Source: Vitrella brassicaformis
Taxonomy: Eukaryota > Sar > Vitrellaceae
DNA: 64,000 nt
Direction: 5' to 3'
Assembly: GCA_001179505.1 (NCBI GenBank)
Contig: CDMY01000259.1
Coordinates: 2,220-66,219 of the forward strand
Shown here piece by piece: positions 33,454 to 44,000 of the stretch (within the stretch, counting starts at the first letter, position 1; each line of letters opens with the position of its first letter). The notes below the pieces were generated by a model that did not search any database, was not told the DNA's origin, and saw only the letters and a program-made list of their open reading frames with translations. The position numbers were made by a program, and so were the translations under genes.

Positions 33454-34884
33454 TGTGTTCTAGTGTGTGCAGGTGCATGAGGGCTTCACATTAGTCGAGA
33501 GGGCGCCTCGGGATGAGTCCGACAGCAACAAGGTACACTCACAAACAGACAGACAGACAGACACACAGACAACGCACTGTCAACCTGCCGCTTTTCGCCT
33601 CAGCACGGCCAGCACGTTGGCTTGTTCGACCTGCCACCCGACGTCGAGCGTGACGTCGTCTTCGCACTGCTCGGCCCCGGCGACCTTGCCCGCCTCCGCC
33701 GCACCTGCACACTCGGCAGCCGGCGTGTGTCGGAGGACTACGTCAAGACGCGGATCGACGCCCACTTGACCAACAAAGGCATCAAGCACATCATCAGCTA
33801 CCGCATCAAGCACAGGACCGTCGGCCACATGTTGCGGCTCCTGTACTTCATCGAGCAGAGCGGCGATTGGGCCGGCTGGGAGCCAATAATCAGGGTGGCC
33901 AAGCATCAGGGGCGGGGAGGGGGGCAGTTGTCGATAGAGCTGGGGAGTGCTGATGTAGAGGCGGTGGGCAGCCGGGCGGTGTTTGACGGGCGGTGTGAGG
34001 CCATGCGCCAGCTCTCACCCATCGCCCGCCACATCGGTGTGAGGCACGAGAACCATGATGGCGAGGAGCGCTGGCATGGGCGTCCGCTGACCATCTACAC
34101 ACCGCAGACACTGCTGCTGGTCGACCACCCCTTCCGCAATGGATTCGACCCGGCCAACCCCGTGTGTGAGTATGATGGTGAGGGAGAAGGGATATCAATG
34201 GGATATGGATCACACGAGGGAGGAGGGCATATGGGCAATGGAATGGACCATTTGGTTGGGTGTGTCCGTCTCTTTGCAGGTTGGGAGTATGCGTCACTTC
34301 GCGACGCTGTGTTGGATCAGTGAGAAGAATGAGGAGAAAAATACACATTGGCTGTACCGCTCTGCCGTGATGTGTCTCTTCAGGATGCGTTATGGAGGGT
34401 CGGTTGTCGCGGACGAATCGAGCAGTCGATGGGAGAATGCCACACGATACAACCGACTGGTCACACACACACACACACACTCACTCGTTGTCATATCTCG
34501 TTCTTTCTTCAGCATTCGCTTTCCACTCAGCAGCCGCCCGTGTGGGACCGGCGCACCATCAGCACCAGCCACCGTCCGGCACTCCCATCCGATTCAGTAT
34601 CCGATCTCCCATTCGATCACCCGGGACTTGGACGCTTCGATCGCGTGATAGTGCTGCATGGCGACCAGCCCGGCCACACATTCCAGGCCCACCTCATCAC
34701 CTGCGTCGGCCCGGACTTTGTGCGCGCCCACTTCCGGACGACGGAGCCTCCCGTGGACAGTGAGGTGGGTGCCGCCAGACTCCCACAGACAGCGAGGGTG
34801 GCGCGTGAGGTCATAGGGGCCGACGCAGAGACGGTGTTCGGCAGTTGGTGTTCGGCAACAGTAGGGTGTTCCGCAACAGTCTAG
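32403..34884 (+). CDS. F-box-like protein with a predicted N-myristoylation site
   Basis: Exon 1 (32403 to about 32456) encodes MGAAASSSSAAADLPQPQ; Gly2 and Ser6 fit the N-myristoylation consensus. A Pro/His-rich segment follows (about 32740-33050, PPPHMTMNLPPHMTIPP), then a middle region with GTRVWMVTAKRDKGKQEWVK. The F-box-like sequence is at about 33610-33760: LFDLPPDVERDVVFALLG, then GDLARLRRTC. F-box proteins bring substrates to SCF ubiquitin ligases. The C-terminal part (about 33770-34884) reads as an unrecognised globular domain with exons around 34290-34330, 34385-34460 and 34515-34884. Exon 3 has more than one possible acceptor near 32680-32745. Membrane tethering by myristate is inference. 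The F-box match rests on spacing of hydrophobic residues and is moderate. Confidence 0.6.
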
Positions 34885-35373
34885 CTATAGCCGTAGACTA
34901 ACTCGAGTGTGCAGAGGGCCTTCCTGTCTGTCTGGCCCATTGCCGCAGCAGCGGATGGCAGGCAGGCAGGCAGGCAGGTGTCTTAGAGAGACTGACTGAC
35001 TGATGCGGGCGGGACGGGGTGGGGGCGAGCTAGTGGGTTGACAGACTGCCTATGTGTGGGTGGGTGGGTGGGTGGGTGGGTGGCGGATTCTCGGATTCTC
35101 TTCATGGGACGATGTAATGGGGATCCCCCTTCTCGCCACAAACAGAAACATTCACCAACACCCGACACCCACCCTGTAAGTCACCATTGAACTGAAGAAG
35201 GCCGATTGATAGAACATCGCCCTTTGTTTGTACACAAGGCATGTGCACACACACTGGACGCACCCCAGTCCCTTTCTCAACGACACAACACGTGCACGGC
35301 CCTGCTTACAAAGATCCCGCTCCATCCAGCCTGGTCTCTGTCTCTCTTTCATCATCCCCATCTCTGGCTGCTG
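34885..35373. other. Convergent spacer
   Basis: GGCA run at 34960-34977, GGGT run at 35056-35085; no gene. It separates the ends of the F-box-like (+) and methyltransferase (-) genes. Confidence 0.5.
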
Positions 35374-35763
35374 TCAGCCAGCTGTCGGCGCGTCGGCATC
35401 GGTCAGAGGGGGGGTGTGGGGGCTGGACGAGGGGAAGTTCTCGGACGGCACGCCAGGCCGCTCGTTCGCAAACGTGATAATGTTCTCAATGTGCCTGCGA
35501 GTAAACAGCACACAGGGAGGGCAATCATGTCGGCCGGCAGAGGAGGGGTGTGTGTGTGAGGCGATCTGGTCAACTTGGTCTGCGGGAAGATGTCCACAGG
35601 CTGGATGTCGTCGATGCGGTAGCCATTGCCCAGGAAGTCTATCGTGTCACGGGCCTGACATGGACAAACGTGGCAGCACCACGCAGGCGCATGTGTCGCA
35701 TTGTCTGTTCACCTGTGTAGCGGGGTTGCACGACACGTACACCACACGGGCGGGGCTCAGCCT

Positions 35764-35797
<34 letters not shown>

Positions 35798-37928
35798 GGA
35801 GAGAGAGAGGGGGATGAAGGCGCATGGCAGACGGAGAGGGGGATGACCCACCTGAAGAGTTGTCTGAGAAACGATCGGTCGCATCCCTTGCGGGGCGGGT
35901 CGATGACGACGGCCATCGACGGAGATGGCATGGCGGGCAGCGAGGGGTCACCACTCAACGCCCCTACATACGCCCACACACAAAGCACACCGACATCCAC
36001 GCAGCCGACGAGCGCGTCAGTGCCCATCCTGCGTGCCGACCAAAGATGGCCTGTGCGTTGCCGAGAACGAATCGACAGTTATTTGCACCGTTCTCGGCAG
36101 CGTTCCTGCGGGCGGCCTGGGCGAAAGAGGCACCACAGACATTAAGGAAGAGGTCGTTTCCGTGACTCTCCCTTGCCTGGCTCTCTCCTTACTTACTTCG
36201 ACGCTCTCGCCCTGCACCTCTACACCAACGACCGTCTGACAGAGAGAGAGAGAGAGAGAGACATGCAAGAGAAGAGCCTTGATGCGCTGAGAGAGAGATG
36301 AGTGCAGTGCGTCATGGGATCCCCCACCCACCTCCAAGTGCGCGTGTCCACAGATGGCGAACAGGCCGACGCCGCAGTAGCAGTCGAGGAGGAAACGGGG
36401 AGGGGCGCCGTCGCTCAGAGGCTCACGCAGCCTCGCATTCACATACTCCACCTGCACACGCCCACACACCCACCCACCCACCCTTCCTGAGTGAGGGTGC
36501 ATGCGGCTGTCCAGGACCCGTTGCTCACCATTCGCGGTAGGACGAATGGGTTGTTTTGGAAGAAGCTGCCAGCCGTGTACCAGAAGCGATAACGGCCCAC
36601 CTGCAGGCGCACAGCCACACCAAGCCAACAGTGACAAGAGCCCATCTTCCCTCCTGGTGCAGGTCGGTCTCACCTTCTCTGAGCACTCCTGTCGTGGGTC
36701 GGTGACGACGCCCTGCTCTGAAGGACGACACGAGCATCACCCGATCACTGCATGTCTTCCTCCCACCCACCAACCCATTCCACTCGCCTGTTGCCCTCAG
36801 CAGGAGAGTGCCGCCTCGCGCCTTCCTGATGCCGTGGCGCTCCGCTTCAACGGCACGCCTGACATGAAAGGATATGGAGGCACAAACCACATAGGCAAGG
36901 AGGATGCACGTGCCCATCCACACGCCGTACCTCCGTTTCTCCACTACTTCCTGCCTCGTCTGTGGGAGCTGGTCGTTGATAGCGTCAAGAGCGATAGGAC
37001 AGTGTGGCACGTCCACTATCTGACACACATCGACACGGGTACACAAGGGTGGTCAATCACCTCCTTCCGTCCCTTCGCACCTGTCTGCTGAACTTCGAGT
37101 TAAATCCGATCGGTCCCCCGCCCTCCTGGTCCCTCCTGGGCCGGTCGTAGTGCGGGGTGAGCTTCGACCGATAGCCAAACGCATCACCGGTCCCCAGCAC
37201 TGGGTTGACTTGCACGTCTGGCGGGAGGCCTGCCAGCCGATGAAGCACCTGCTGCACATGGCCCCGCTTCAACTCACGCTGAGAGAGACCAGGAAACACA
37301 GCACCCATCAAGACAGTTTACACATGTGCCCGCAGTCTGCCTTTTCGCGCACCTGTGCCTCGAGCGTCATGTGCTGATACTGGCAGCCCCCACACGCACC
37401 GAAGAGCTTACACTGAGGCTCGATGCGGTTGGGCGATGCCTCAAGTACCTCCGTCAGCACGGCAAACGAGTAGTTCTGGAAGTTGCGATAGATTTTGACG
37501 CGCACGCGCTCGCCGGCGATCACATCACGGACCATCACAACCCAAGTTTTCCCGTGCTGTCCAGGCAGTTCCACCCGCCCGATGCCGTGTCCGTCGTTTG
37601 TGACGGTCTGGATGTCCATCGTCAGCTCAGTGTGATAGGCGAAGGGCTGATCCTTGAAGCCCGGAGGGCCAGTCGGAGCCAGCACTGCCCATTTGGCGTC
37701 ATCAATGGCCTCCCTCGTCGCCGCATGACTCATCAACAGCTGCACTTGCCGCCTTCTGCGTTTCCTTCGACAAGCTAGTGGCGGCCTGGATGCGGTCAGG
37801 AAGGCTTCTCTTCGTCGTTTGCGGCACATGGGGAGCGTTGGAGGGGCCACAGCCGCAAGATCCTCCGTTGGTGATGAGTCAATAGCAAAAGTGAGGGCGA
37901 GAAGGACAATGAAACGAATCAGCAGCAT
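35374..37928 (-). CDS. RumA/TrmA-type RNA (uracil-C5)-methyltransferase, probably plastid-targeted
   Basis: SAM-dependent enzyme methylating C5 of a uridine in rRNA or tRNA. From the N-terminus: a TRAM-like RNA-binding part (about 37660-37440, DGHGIGRVELPGQHGKTWVV); an iron-sulphur-type cysteine motif CKLFGACGGCQYQ (C-x5-C-x2-C, about 37415-37375), typical of RumA; GYRSKLTPHYDRP; the SAM site FLLDCYCGVGLFAI (about 36400-36360); VVIDPPRKGCDRSFLRQLF (about 35915-35860); and the catalytic-cysteine motif VVYVSCNPATQ (about 35745-35710). The chosen start at 37928 gives MLLIRFIVLLALTFA, a good signal peptide, then an Arg/Lys-rich stretch (CRKRRREAFLTASRP; ACRRKRRRRQ). That is the layout of bipartite presequences for plastids with extra membranes. 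The stop is at 35374-35376. Organelle targeting is inferred; the family is clear. Confidence 0.85.
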
Positions 37929-38003
37929 ATCCTCACGCCACGACAGCCTCTCCGCAGCCGAGATCTGCTCGTTTCTGCCGCGTTCGATCCATTGCAAGCT
38001 TGG

Positions 38004-38027
38004 AAGCTCGCAAACCCTAAACCCTAA
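38004..38027 (+). promoter_or_regulatory. AAGCTCGCA fused to telomere-like CCCTAA repeat
   Basis: AAGCTCGCA (38004-38012) runs directly into AAACCCTAAACCCTAA (38012-38027). It lies between divergent starts at 37928 (-) and 38068 (+). Telo-box motifs of this kind mark promoters of growth-related genes in plants; that role here is inference. Confidence 0.6.
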
Positions 38028-38067
38028 GTCCCTTGCCGTTCTCCTCGCCTCTCTGCATTGACTGACG

Positions 38068-38695
38068 ATGGAGGACAGTTCTGTGGCGATATCGATAGAC
38101 GAGAACCACCGCATCCGGACGCTCCCTGATGACCAGTACAGGGAGTCCGAACAGCTCGAGATGGAATGCGCCTCATTCATACAAAGTATGACGAGCTGAA
38201 AAGGGGGGCGGCACGCACCACATCGCCCTCCTGATGCCTGCCTGTCTGTGTGTTGTCTGTTCCATCAGAGGTTCAGAACTTCAATGGGACGATTCAGAGC
38301 CTGGTTGAGATCCTCTCGGCACAGGCAGATGAAATCGAAAAGGCCAAACTGCAGGTAAGACTGTGCGTGGGGAAGGCAGACAGCAGCCAGGCCACTGATG
38401 TGTTGTGTGTTGTGTGCAGGCGATGGGTCAGAAGCTGCGTGTTGAGATGGAGGCGGAGAACCGCAAGAGGCGCCAGCAGCAGCTCAAGGCACTCATCGCC
38501 GAAAAGACCGCAGAGCTCGAGCGGTACGCATGTCGAGGAGGAATGACTTGTAGCTTGTTGTCGTTCGTTCGTGCAAGGTGCTTTCTTTCATGTGTGTTTG
38601 TATGTGTCAGTTTGAATGTGTATTACGCCTCTCTGGAGAAGGTTGAGAAGGAGCAGAGGGCGCTCATCGACAAGCTGTCCAACAACGAGGCATAG
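38068..38695 (+). CDS. IFT20: Intraflagellar transport protein 20
   Basis: Small coiled-coil subunit of IFT complex B, which in animals also carries ciliary membrane proteins out of the Golgi. Four exons (38068-38185, 38269-38354, 38420-38523, 38611-38695) join in frame to about 130 residues, the normal IFT20 length. Matches to animal IFT20 include ASFIQKVQNFNGTIQSLVEI, the heptad-rich AKLQAMGQKLRVEMEAENRK, the diagnostic QQQLKALIAEKTAELER, and YYASLEKVEKEQRALIDKL. It implies a flagellated stage in the life cycle. It is divergent from the methyltransferase with 139 bases between starts. Confidence 0.88.
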
Positions 38696-39013
38696 AGCAG
38701 GGCAAGGCAGGACCTGCCGGTGAAGTGACATGCATCATGGCGATGCTTAGCTCGGGGACTCCACAGGGGTGTTGATAGGGTGCATACTTTGCTGTCTGAC
38801 TCTGCTGTCGGGTGACGCATTCATGCACTTAGCTAGTGAGATTGTTCCCTGCCTGACAACGACACGACTAGTCTACAGCCCTCCACAAAGTCACGAGTAC
38901 CTACATCCACACACCTCTCGCACTTGCACGTCTGTCTGTCGGGCAGAGCAGCCCCATCCGTTTCCACCCTCCCACCGTAGCCGCAGCCAGGGAATATACA
39001 CCCACACACACAT
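38696..39013. other. Convergent spacer
   Basis: Between IFT20 (+) and the acidic plastid-type protein (-). No gene or notable repeat apart from CACA-rich sequence near 38995. Confidence 0.5.
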
Positions 39014-40289
39014 TCAATCCATCATGCGTTTCCGCACCTCGAAGCTCGCGACTGCCGAACGCGGCGGGTATTTGTCTACTGTGTCGGTATTTCTATTGTC
39101 GTCAAATAGACCACATTGCAGATATCTCCCCACATCCGTCTGCCATCGGACGTTGTACGACGTCTCGACGCCCATAGAATGGCAGATCTTGCGCATTGCA
39201 CAGGCGAAGCCCTCCCCTTCATCCTCTTCATCCTGTCCATCCTCTTCATCCTCCTCCTGAAGACAGACATTCACGAGCACGCACAGACAGGCATTCACGA
39301 AGCTGGCTGGCTGACCTCGCCAGCTTCCTCCTCGTCCTCGTCTTCCTCCTCATCCTCCGCTAGACTCACATAGACTGGAGGGCTAAGGCCGTACAGCTTG
39401 TGCCGCGCTGACACATTCACACATATACACAACAAAGACCCCGTATAGGGAAGCTGTCGACCGGCGTGTGTACTCACGTTTCGACAGCTCCGTGCACATG
39501 TCTTGGTAGAATTGAGTGAAGGAGCGGCCGTCTTGGCAGCACGTCTCATGCGCCTCCTGCATGACAGCCAGCCGCCTGTCGAGGATCCGATCGGGAGGCC
39601 GCTTGTTGAGGATGCGCCCCAGCTCCTCAACCAATGCCTTGCCTCGCTGCACCTCGAGTTCCGACCCCCAGCCCCTCGTCTCAGGCATACCAGGATAGTA
39701 CCCCTCAGCTGCCTCAACCGTCCTACCGGGCAGCTGAGCAATGGCTTCAGCCGTCCAGCCATCCCTCCAGCCACTGCCTACAGTAGTGAGTGCATCGACG
39801 GCCATCGTGACGTGATGGACTGAGTGTGGTTGGTTTGTTGCCGACTTACTGTGAAGCGCTTGCTCGAGGAGCCCCCAGAACAGGAGAGGACAGTGAAGCC
39901 CGCCGACTTCACCTGCAAGTGAGTTGGTGGATTGACACAATCACAATTCATGTCATGACTCTGCCTGCCGTTGCGCTGTGTGTTAATGAATCTTCCACCT
40001 CACCTGCATAAGCGACGCGCCAGGCGTCAATCAAGGCATCCTTCTCCAGCACTAGTTGGCTGAGGTACTTCTCCGCTACAGTTACAGTACTAGTGGTCGT
40101 CCCTTCGCTGCTCATGGCCATTCTGTTCCTCAGACGACGCCGAGGGTTATGGTGAGAGGTCCGCAGTGTGCGAGTGGGAGTGAAGGCGAGCACTGACGAG
40201 GGCAGGGCGAGGACGGGCAAAGTGATGAGGCAGAACACCACTCGGGGGACAGAAATCATGAGTGAAGCGACGAATGACGGGGACACCAT
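39014..40289 (-). CDS. Unknown protein with plastid-type bipartite presequence and acidic domain
   Basis: Multi-exon gene read leftwards from an ATG at 40289. The start MVSPSFVASLMISVPRVVFC leads into a hydrophobic signal (LITLPVLALPSSVLA) with a likely cleavage directly before Phe (A-FTPTRTLRTSHHNPRRRLR). Phe after the cleavage site followed by a basic Ser/Thr/Arg region is the hallmark of targeting to red-algal-derived complex plastids. The mature part includes EKYLSQLVLEKDALIDAWR, a helical middle (GKALVEELGRILNKRPPDRI), and a very acidic segment split by an intron (AEDEEEDEDEEEAGE; then EEDEEDGQDEEDEGEGFA). The conserved-looking end contains CAMRKICHSMGVETSYNVRW, QTDVGRYLQCGLF. No family recognised. 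A longer in-frame start upstream (about 40457) exists but would disrupt the signal. Confidence 0.65.
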
Positions 40290-40365
40290 TTCCCACTGCA
40301 GCGGGCGAGTGATGAATCTGCCTATAACAGCATTCCCGACTGATTTGGGATTGCGATCGATCAGC

Positions 40366-40399
40366 AGGTTAGGGTGCAGGGTTCGGTGTTTGCGAGCTT
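40366..40399 (-). promoter_or_regulatory. AAGCTCGCA plus telomere-like motif, minus strand
   Basis: On the minus strand AAGCTCGCA (40399-40391) is followed by AACACCGAACCCTGCACC and CTAACC, the same order as at 38004 but with a degenerate telomere-like part. It sits between divergent starts at 40289 (-) and 40464 (+). Confidence 0.5.
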
Positions 40400-40463
40400 T
40401 TGGGTTCAAAGGGAGGGCGCCTGGCGTGTCAACCACCGAGCATCGAAGATCTCTCATCGCCAG

Positions 40464-42935
40464 ATGCGGAAGGCACGAGGCGTCAGCTTGAGAGTACTCC
40501 TGTTAGTGGCGTCAGCGCTTGTCCTGCTGCTGGCGAGGAGGACAGGAGCACATGACCTTGCAGACGGTAAGAAGGTGCATGTGGGCTAACCCACAACCGC
40601 TGGAAAGGAAAGAGGTACTGACACACATCTGGATCTCCGTGTGCGCGCACAACCAGATGATGAGGAGTTTGAGGCCTCCCCCGCCTCCCCGCCCGAGCAG
40701 CCCAAGAGCACTGTCCCGTCCGCCCCACAACCGTCATCGGCCGGACACACGCACGGCGGTGTGAAGCCCGGTACTGGGCACCATCACGAGGACGAAGAGG
40801 AGTTCGACCATGCCCCGAGCGATAAGGGAACCCCGTGGGCCAACAGAGGCAAAGGTGCGCACGGACGGAGTGTGACCATCGTTGCCCGCTTGTATGGACA
40901 CACACGTGTGCAGGTGCAGGTGGCGGCAAGCAGCGAAGGGACCAACCGCCGTCGAGAACCATGCGGCCCCGCCCTAGGAAAACCCCTGAGGACTTCATCC
41001 CTGAGCTGTTGGCCGGCATGCTGTTCGTGTTCTATCTGGTGCACATGTACTTCGGCAAAAACTACAACAAGAAAATCGCCATCGCCTGGTGAGTGAGTGA
41101 GTCAGCTCATAGCCGCACTTACGAATGCAGCCAGCCAGCCACGTGTGTGTGTGTAGGTTTGAGGAGAATGTCGAGACGCTCGAAAAGAGCTTTGCTATTG
41201 TTGGCTTCGGCAAGGACCCTAAGGAGGGGCCGTACATCAGGTCAGTAGCGGCTCGAGCCACCAGACACACAGCCGTCATCCACTCACGTCTTCCGTGGTG
41301 TGTGGTGTGGTGTGTCAGGCAAGAGTCGTGGGATGAGTATCTGTTCTATGCGAGTGGGCGTCAGGGGTGCAGCCACCTGCTGGCCCGCCTGCAGCTCGAC
41401 CGTCGGCAGGACGCCGTCCACTCGTTCATCCTCAAGTACATCACACCCAGACCTGACACATGCATCATCGAGATACCATTCGACTCTATGGTATAGAGCA
41501 CACCGAAGCACAGAAACACAGGGAAGTATGTGTGTGTGTGTGTGTGTGTGTCCGTCTGCCGCCAACAGGACACCTATGTGATGGCTGTGCTGCGCCGGAA
41601 GGACCAGAAGATCATCCACAACAAGTATGAGGACCTGGTGAGCGGCCACCAGCCCCACCCCAAGCCACCCCAAGCCACCTCACTTTTTTTCTCTCTCCTC
41701 CCTCCGTTCGTTCATCAGAAAGAGTTCGCCAAGGCCCGCAAGTCGGACCTGCCCCAGAGCCTGGTGGTGCTGGCGGACTCGGGCGACCCCGTGGATCATC
41801 TGCTGACTCCCCAGGTGGTCAAGGCCCTCACAGCCTTCGAGTCATCCCTCGTCTGCCTCCACATTTCCGACATCCACGGCGGCATCAAACTCCCCACCAG
41901 TGGTGGCAGTGGCGGAGGGGGCGCCAGTGGGTCGTCGAGCAGCGCCAGTGCTGAGTCGACCACCACAACCGCATCATCGGAGCCGGAGGGCAAGGACAGC
42001 CGATACACACAGCCTGTGTAAGGGAGAGGGGGAGGGAGGGGGGACAGACGTCTTCATTGCACTGACCGACACGTGTGTTCTGCGCTGCGTGGCGTGTGTA
42101 TCTGATTCTCAGTCAGCGGGGTTTGCGGCTGGAGTATCGGCTCCCCGATCCCAACAAGATGACCGACTTCGCGTGAGAAAGAAGGGATCAGATCAGATGA
42201 TCCACGCACACAACACAAAATGGGAGCGGGTATGTGCTGTTCTTTGCTGTGCTGTGCTGCCTGTCTGCAGCGACCTGCTTCGCCTCGCCCTGTATCTGAT
42301 CGAGCCCGCGTCAGCCCTCAGGATATCTGAAAAGGTGAGGTGGGCAGCCGAGCCATGCACCGAACGACCATTCATTCTGTCATCCACCCGTGGCGTTGTG
42401 TGTGCGTCTCTCTCTGTCTCTGTCAGTCCCGCTCGACTGTCAACGATGCGCGTCGTGAGGTGGAGAGGGCGCAGTTCAAGGAGAGCGAAGCCGAACGACA
42501 GGAGGTCAGCCGGGGGGCATAAGGGGCATACTCACTCACTCTCACACTCATGGCGTTGCGCTTCATGGTGTCCACCCACAGAAGATCCAGAAGCGCAAGT
42601 TGGAGAAGAAGAAACAGGAGGAAGAGGAATTTGAGAAACTCACACCTGTTAGCAGAAATGGATGGATGGATGGAGGGAGGGACGCACAAGGCTACCTGTG
42701 TGGGGCGTGTGTATATGGATGTGTGTGTGCAGGAGCAGCAGCGCAAGCGAGAGGAGAAGAACCACAAGAAGTCGCTCAAACAGAGGCAACCCAAATTTAA
42801 GGTGAGCCAGTACTGCGGGCTGAGAGTGCCGAAGACAGAGAGAAGAAGGCACACACCGAACGAAGACAACACTCACGTGTCCGTGTCTGTCTGTGTGGTG
42901 CCTGGCCTGCCTACCTGCAGATGATTCGAATGTAA
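40464..42935 (+). CDS. CCDC47: CCDC47 homologue, ER membrane PAT-complex subunit
   Basis: CCDC47 (calumin) with Asterix forms the PAT complex that shields transmembrane helices during insertion at the ER translocon. About 13 exons can be chained. Exon 1 (40464-40566) is a signal peptide (RVLLLVASALVLLLARRTGA). Exon 2 begins at 40657 with acidic luminal sequence (DDEEFEASPASPPEQ; HHHEDEEEFDHAP). Then come the membrane helix (ELLAGMLFVFYLVHMYFGK, about 41000-41055) and the cytosolic DUF1682 domain (WFEENVETLEKSFAIVGF; ESWDEYLFYASGRQGCSHLL; DTYVMAVLRRKDQKII; RGLRLEYRLPDPNKM; LYLIEPASALRISEK). The end is a Lys/Glu-rich coiled coil (KIQKRKLEKKKQEEEEFEKL; EQQRKREEKNHKKSLKQRQ) and a tiny last exon encoding MIRM before the stop at 42933-42935. 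All domains are in the family order. It is divergent from the acidic plastid-type protein. Confidence 0.9.
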
Positions 42936-43120
42936 TGTGACTTGGCGGACTCCTGTGGTGCCTTTCCTTTCCTGATGCCGCATCTGCCTAGCACTCGCTC
43001 TTCATCTCCATCTCTCTACATCCACGTCGGTTCATTCCGTACAGCTGCCGTGTGTTGCATTTGGTGGGGGTGCTGTGTGGGCGGGGTGCATGTCTGTCTG
43101 CCTGTCTGCCCGTCTGCCTG

Positions 43121-43219
43121 TGCTGGCTGAGAGTGGCTGAGTTGCTGAGGATCGAGATGAACACGCAGTCGTGCAGTGCTCATCTCGATGAAGAGCGACT
43201 CAGCCACTGCCAGCCAGCA
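43121..43219. other. Long pre-miRNA-like hairpin
   Basis: Three perfectly paired segments lie in register: TGCTGGCTG (43121-43129) with CAGCCAGCA (43211-43219), AGTGGCTGAGT (43132-43142) with ACTCAGCCACT (43198-43208), and ATCGAGATGA (43151-43160) with TCATCTCGAT (43180-43189). They are separated by internal loops of two and eight bases per strand and closed by a loop of about 19 bases. Thirty of about 40 positions per arm pair. It could be a structured RNA in the CCDC47 3' region, a small-RNA precursor, or a miniature inverted-repeat element. Confidence 0.75.
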
Positions 43220-43711
43220 CAAGCGATGGATGACACGGCTGACATTCTCACGACTGTGGACGAGTTCGGTCTTGCTGCATGTGGTGGTGTACAGTGAACC
43301 CACGCGGAATGAATGGGGCGGGCGCCGCTGATCGAGGGAGGGGACGTGTGTGTGTGTCTGGCTGGCGTTTTTGGCTCTCTGCGGTGCGGACGGATGACTT
43401 TTTTGGGACCTCTGTGTGTGTCGTATCAATCAATGGGCTTTAGGGCGTCAGAGAGAGAAAAGGGAGGGAGGACGAGGCGTCAGTCAGTCAGCCAGACACT
43501 CGAGGAAAGAGAATCCAGCCTACCGTCTACCACACCCCACCCAGGGACCGTCTCACCTGCCTACCTGCCTGTCTGCCTGCCCCCCGCCTTCCTGACTCGC
43601 CTGCACCACATATCCAGCGAGTCCATGGGGAGAGAGCTACGGTAACCAACCAGCCAGCCATCCATCCGTCCACCTCTGCCTCACTCATGGCAAGTCCCGC
43701 CACGACCACCG

Positions 43712-43850
43712 CGAGAGGCGGGGAGGGACGTGGGTGGTGACCTGCCAGCAGCCCGCGGAAGACGTTTGCTGCTGCGTACGCCCATGGCCATACGTCCGTC
43801 ATGGTTAAGGGATTGTTGGAGAGCTGCCGCCCCGACGGGGCGTACTGTGG
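43712..43850 (+). repeat. Diverged relative of the 165-455 ORF
   Basis: Translates as WVVTCQQPAEDVCCCVR before a stop at about 43808, and then shares GAGAGCTGC...CCCCGAC with 430-450. Roughly three quarters of bases match by eye. Confidence 0.6.
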
Positions 43851-43904
43851 ATGCACACATAACATACACACATGGGTGCATGACGTGACGTGTCGTGTGG
43901 CTGT

Positions 43905-43975
43905 CTGTGTATTTTTGGTACCTACGCTCTGCACACCGACTGTTACGTTCGGATTGACACACAAGGATCTCAACT
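43905..43975 (+). repeat. Remnant of the dispersed repeat module end block
   Basis: GTGTATTTTTGGTACCTACG followed by CTCTGCACACCGACT and TTCGGATTGACACACAAGGA parallels 12675-12745. Confidence 0.6.
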
Positions 43976-44000
43976 ATTGAGGGAAGGGTTGAGAACCCTG

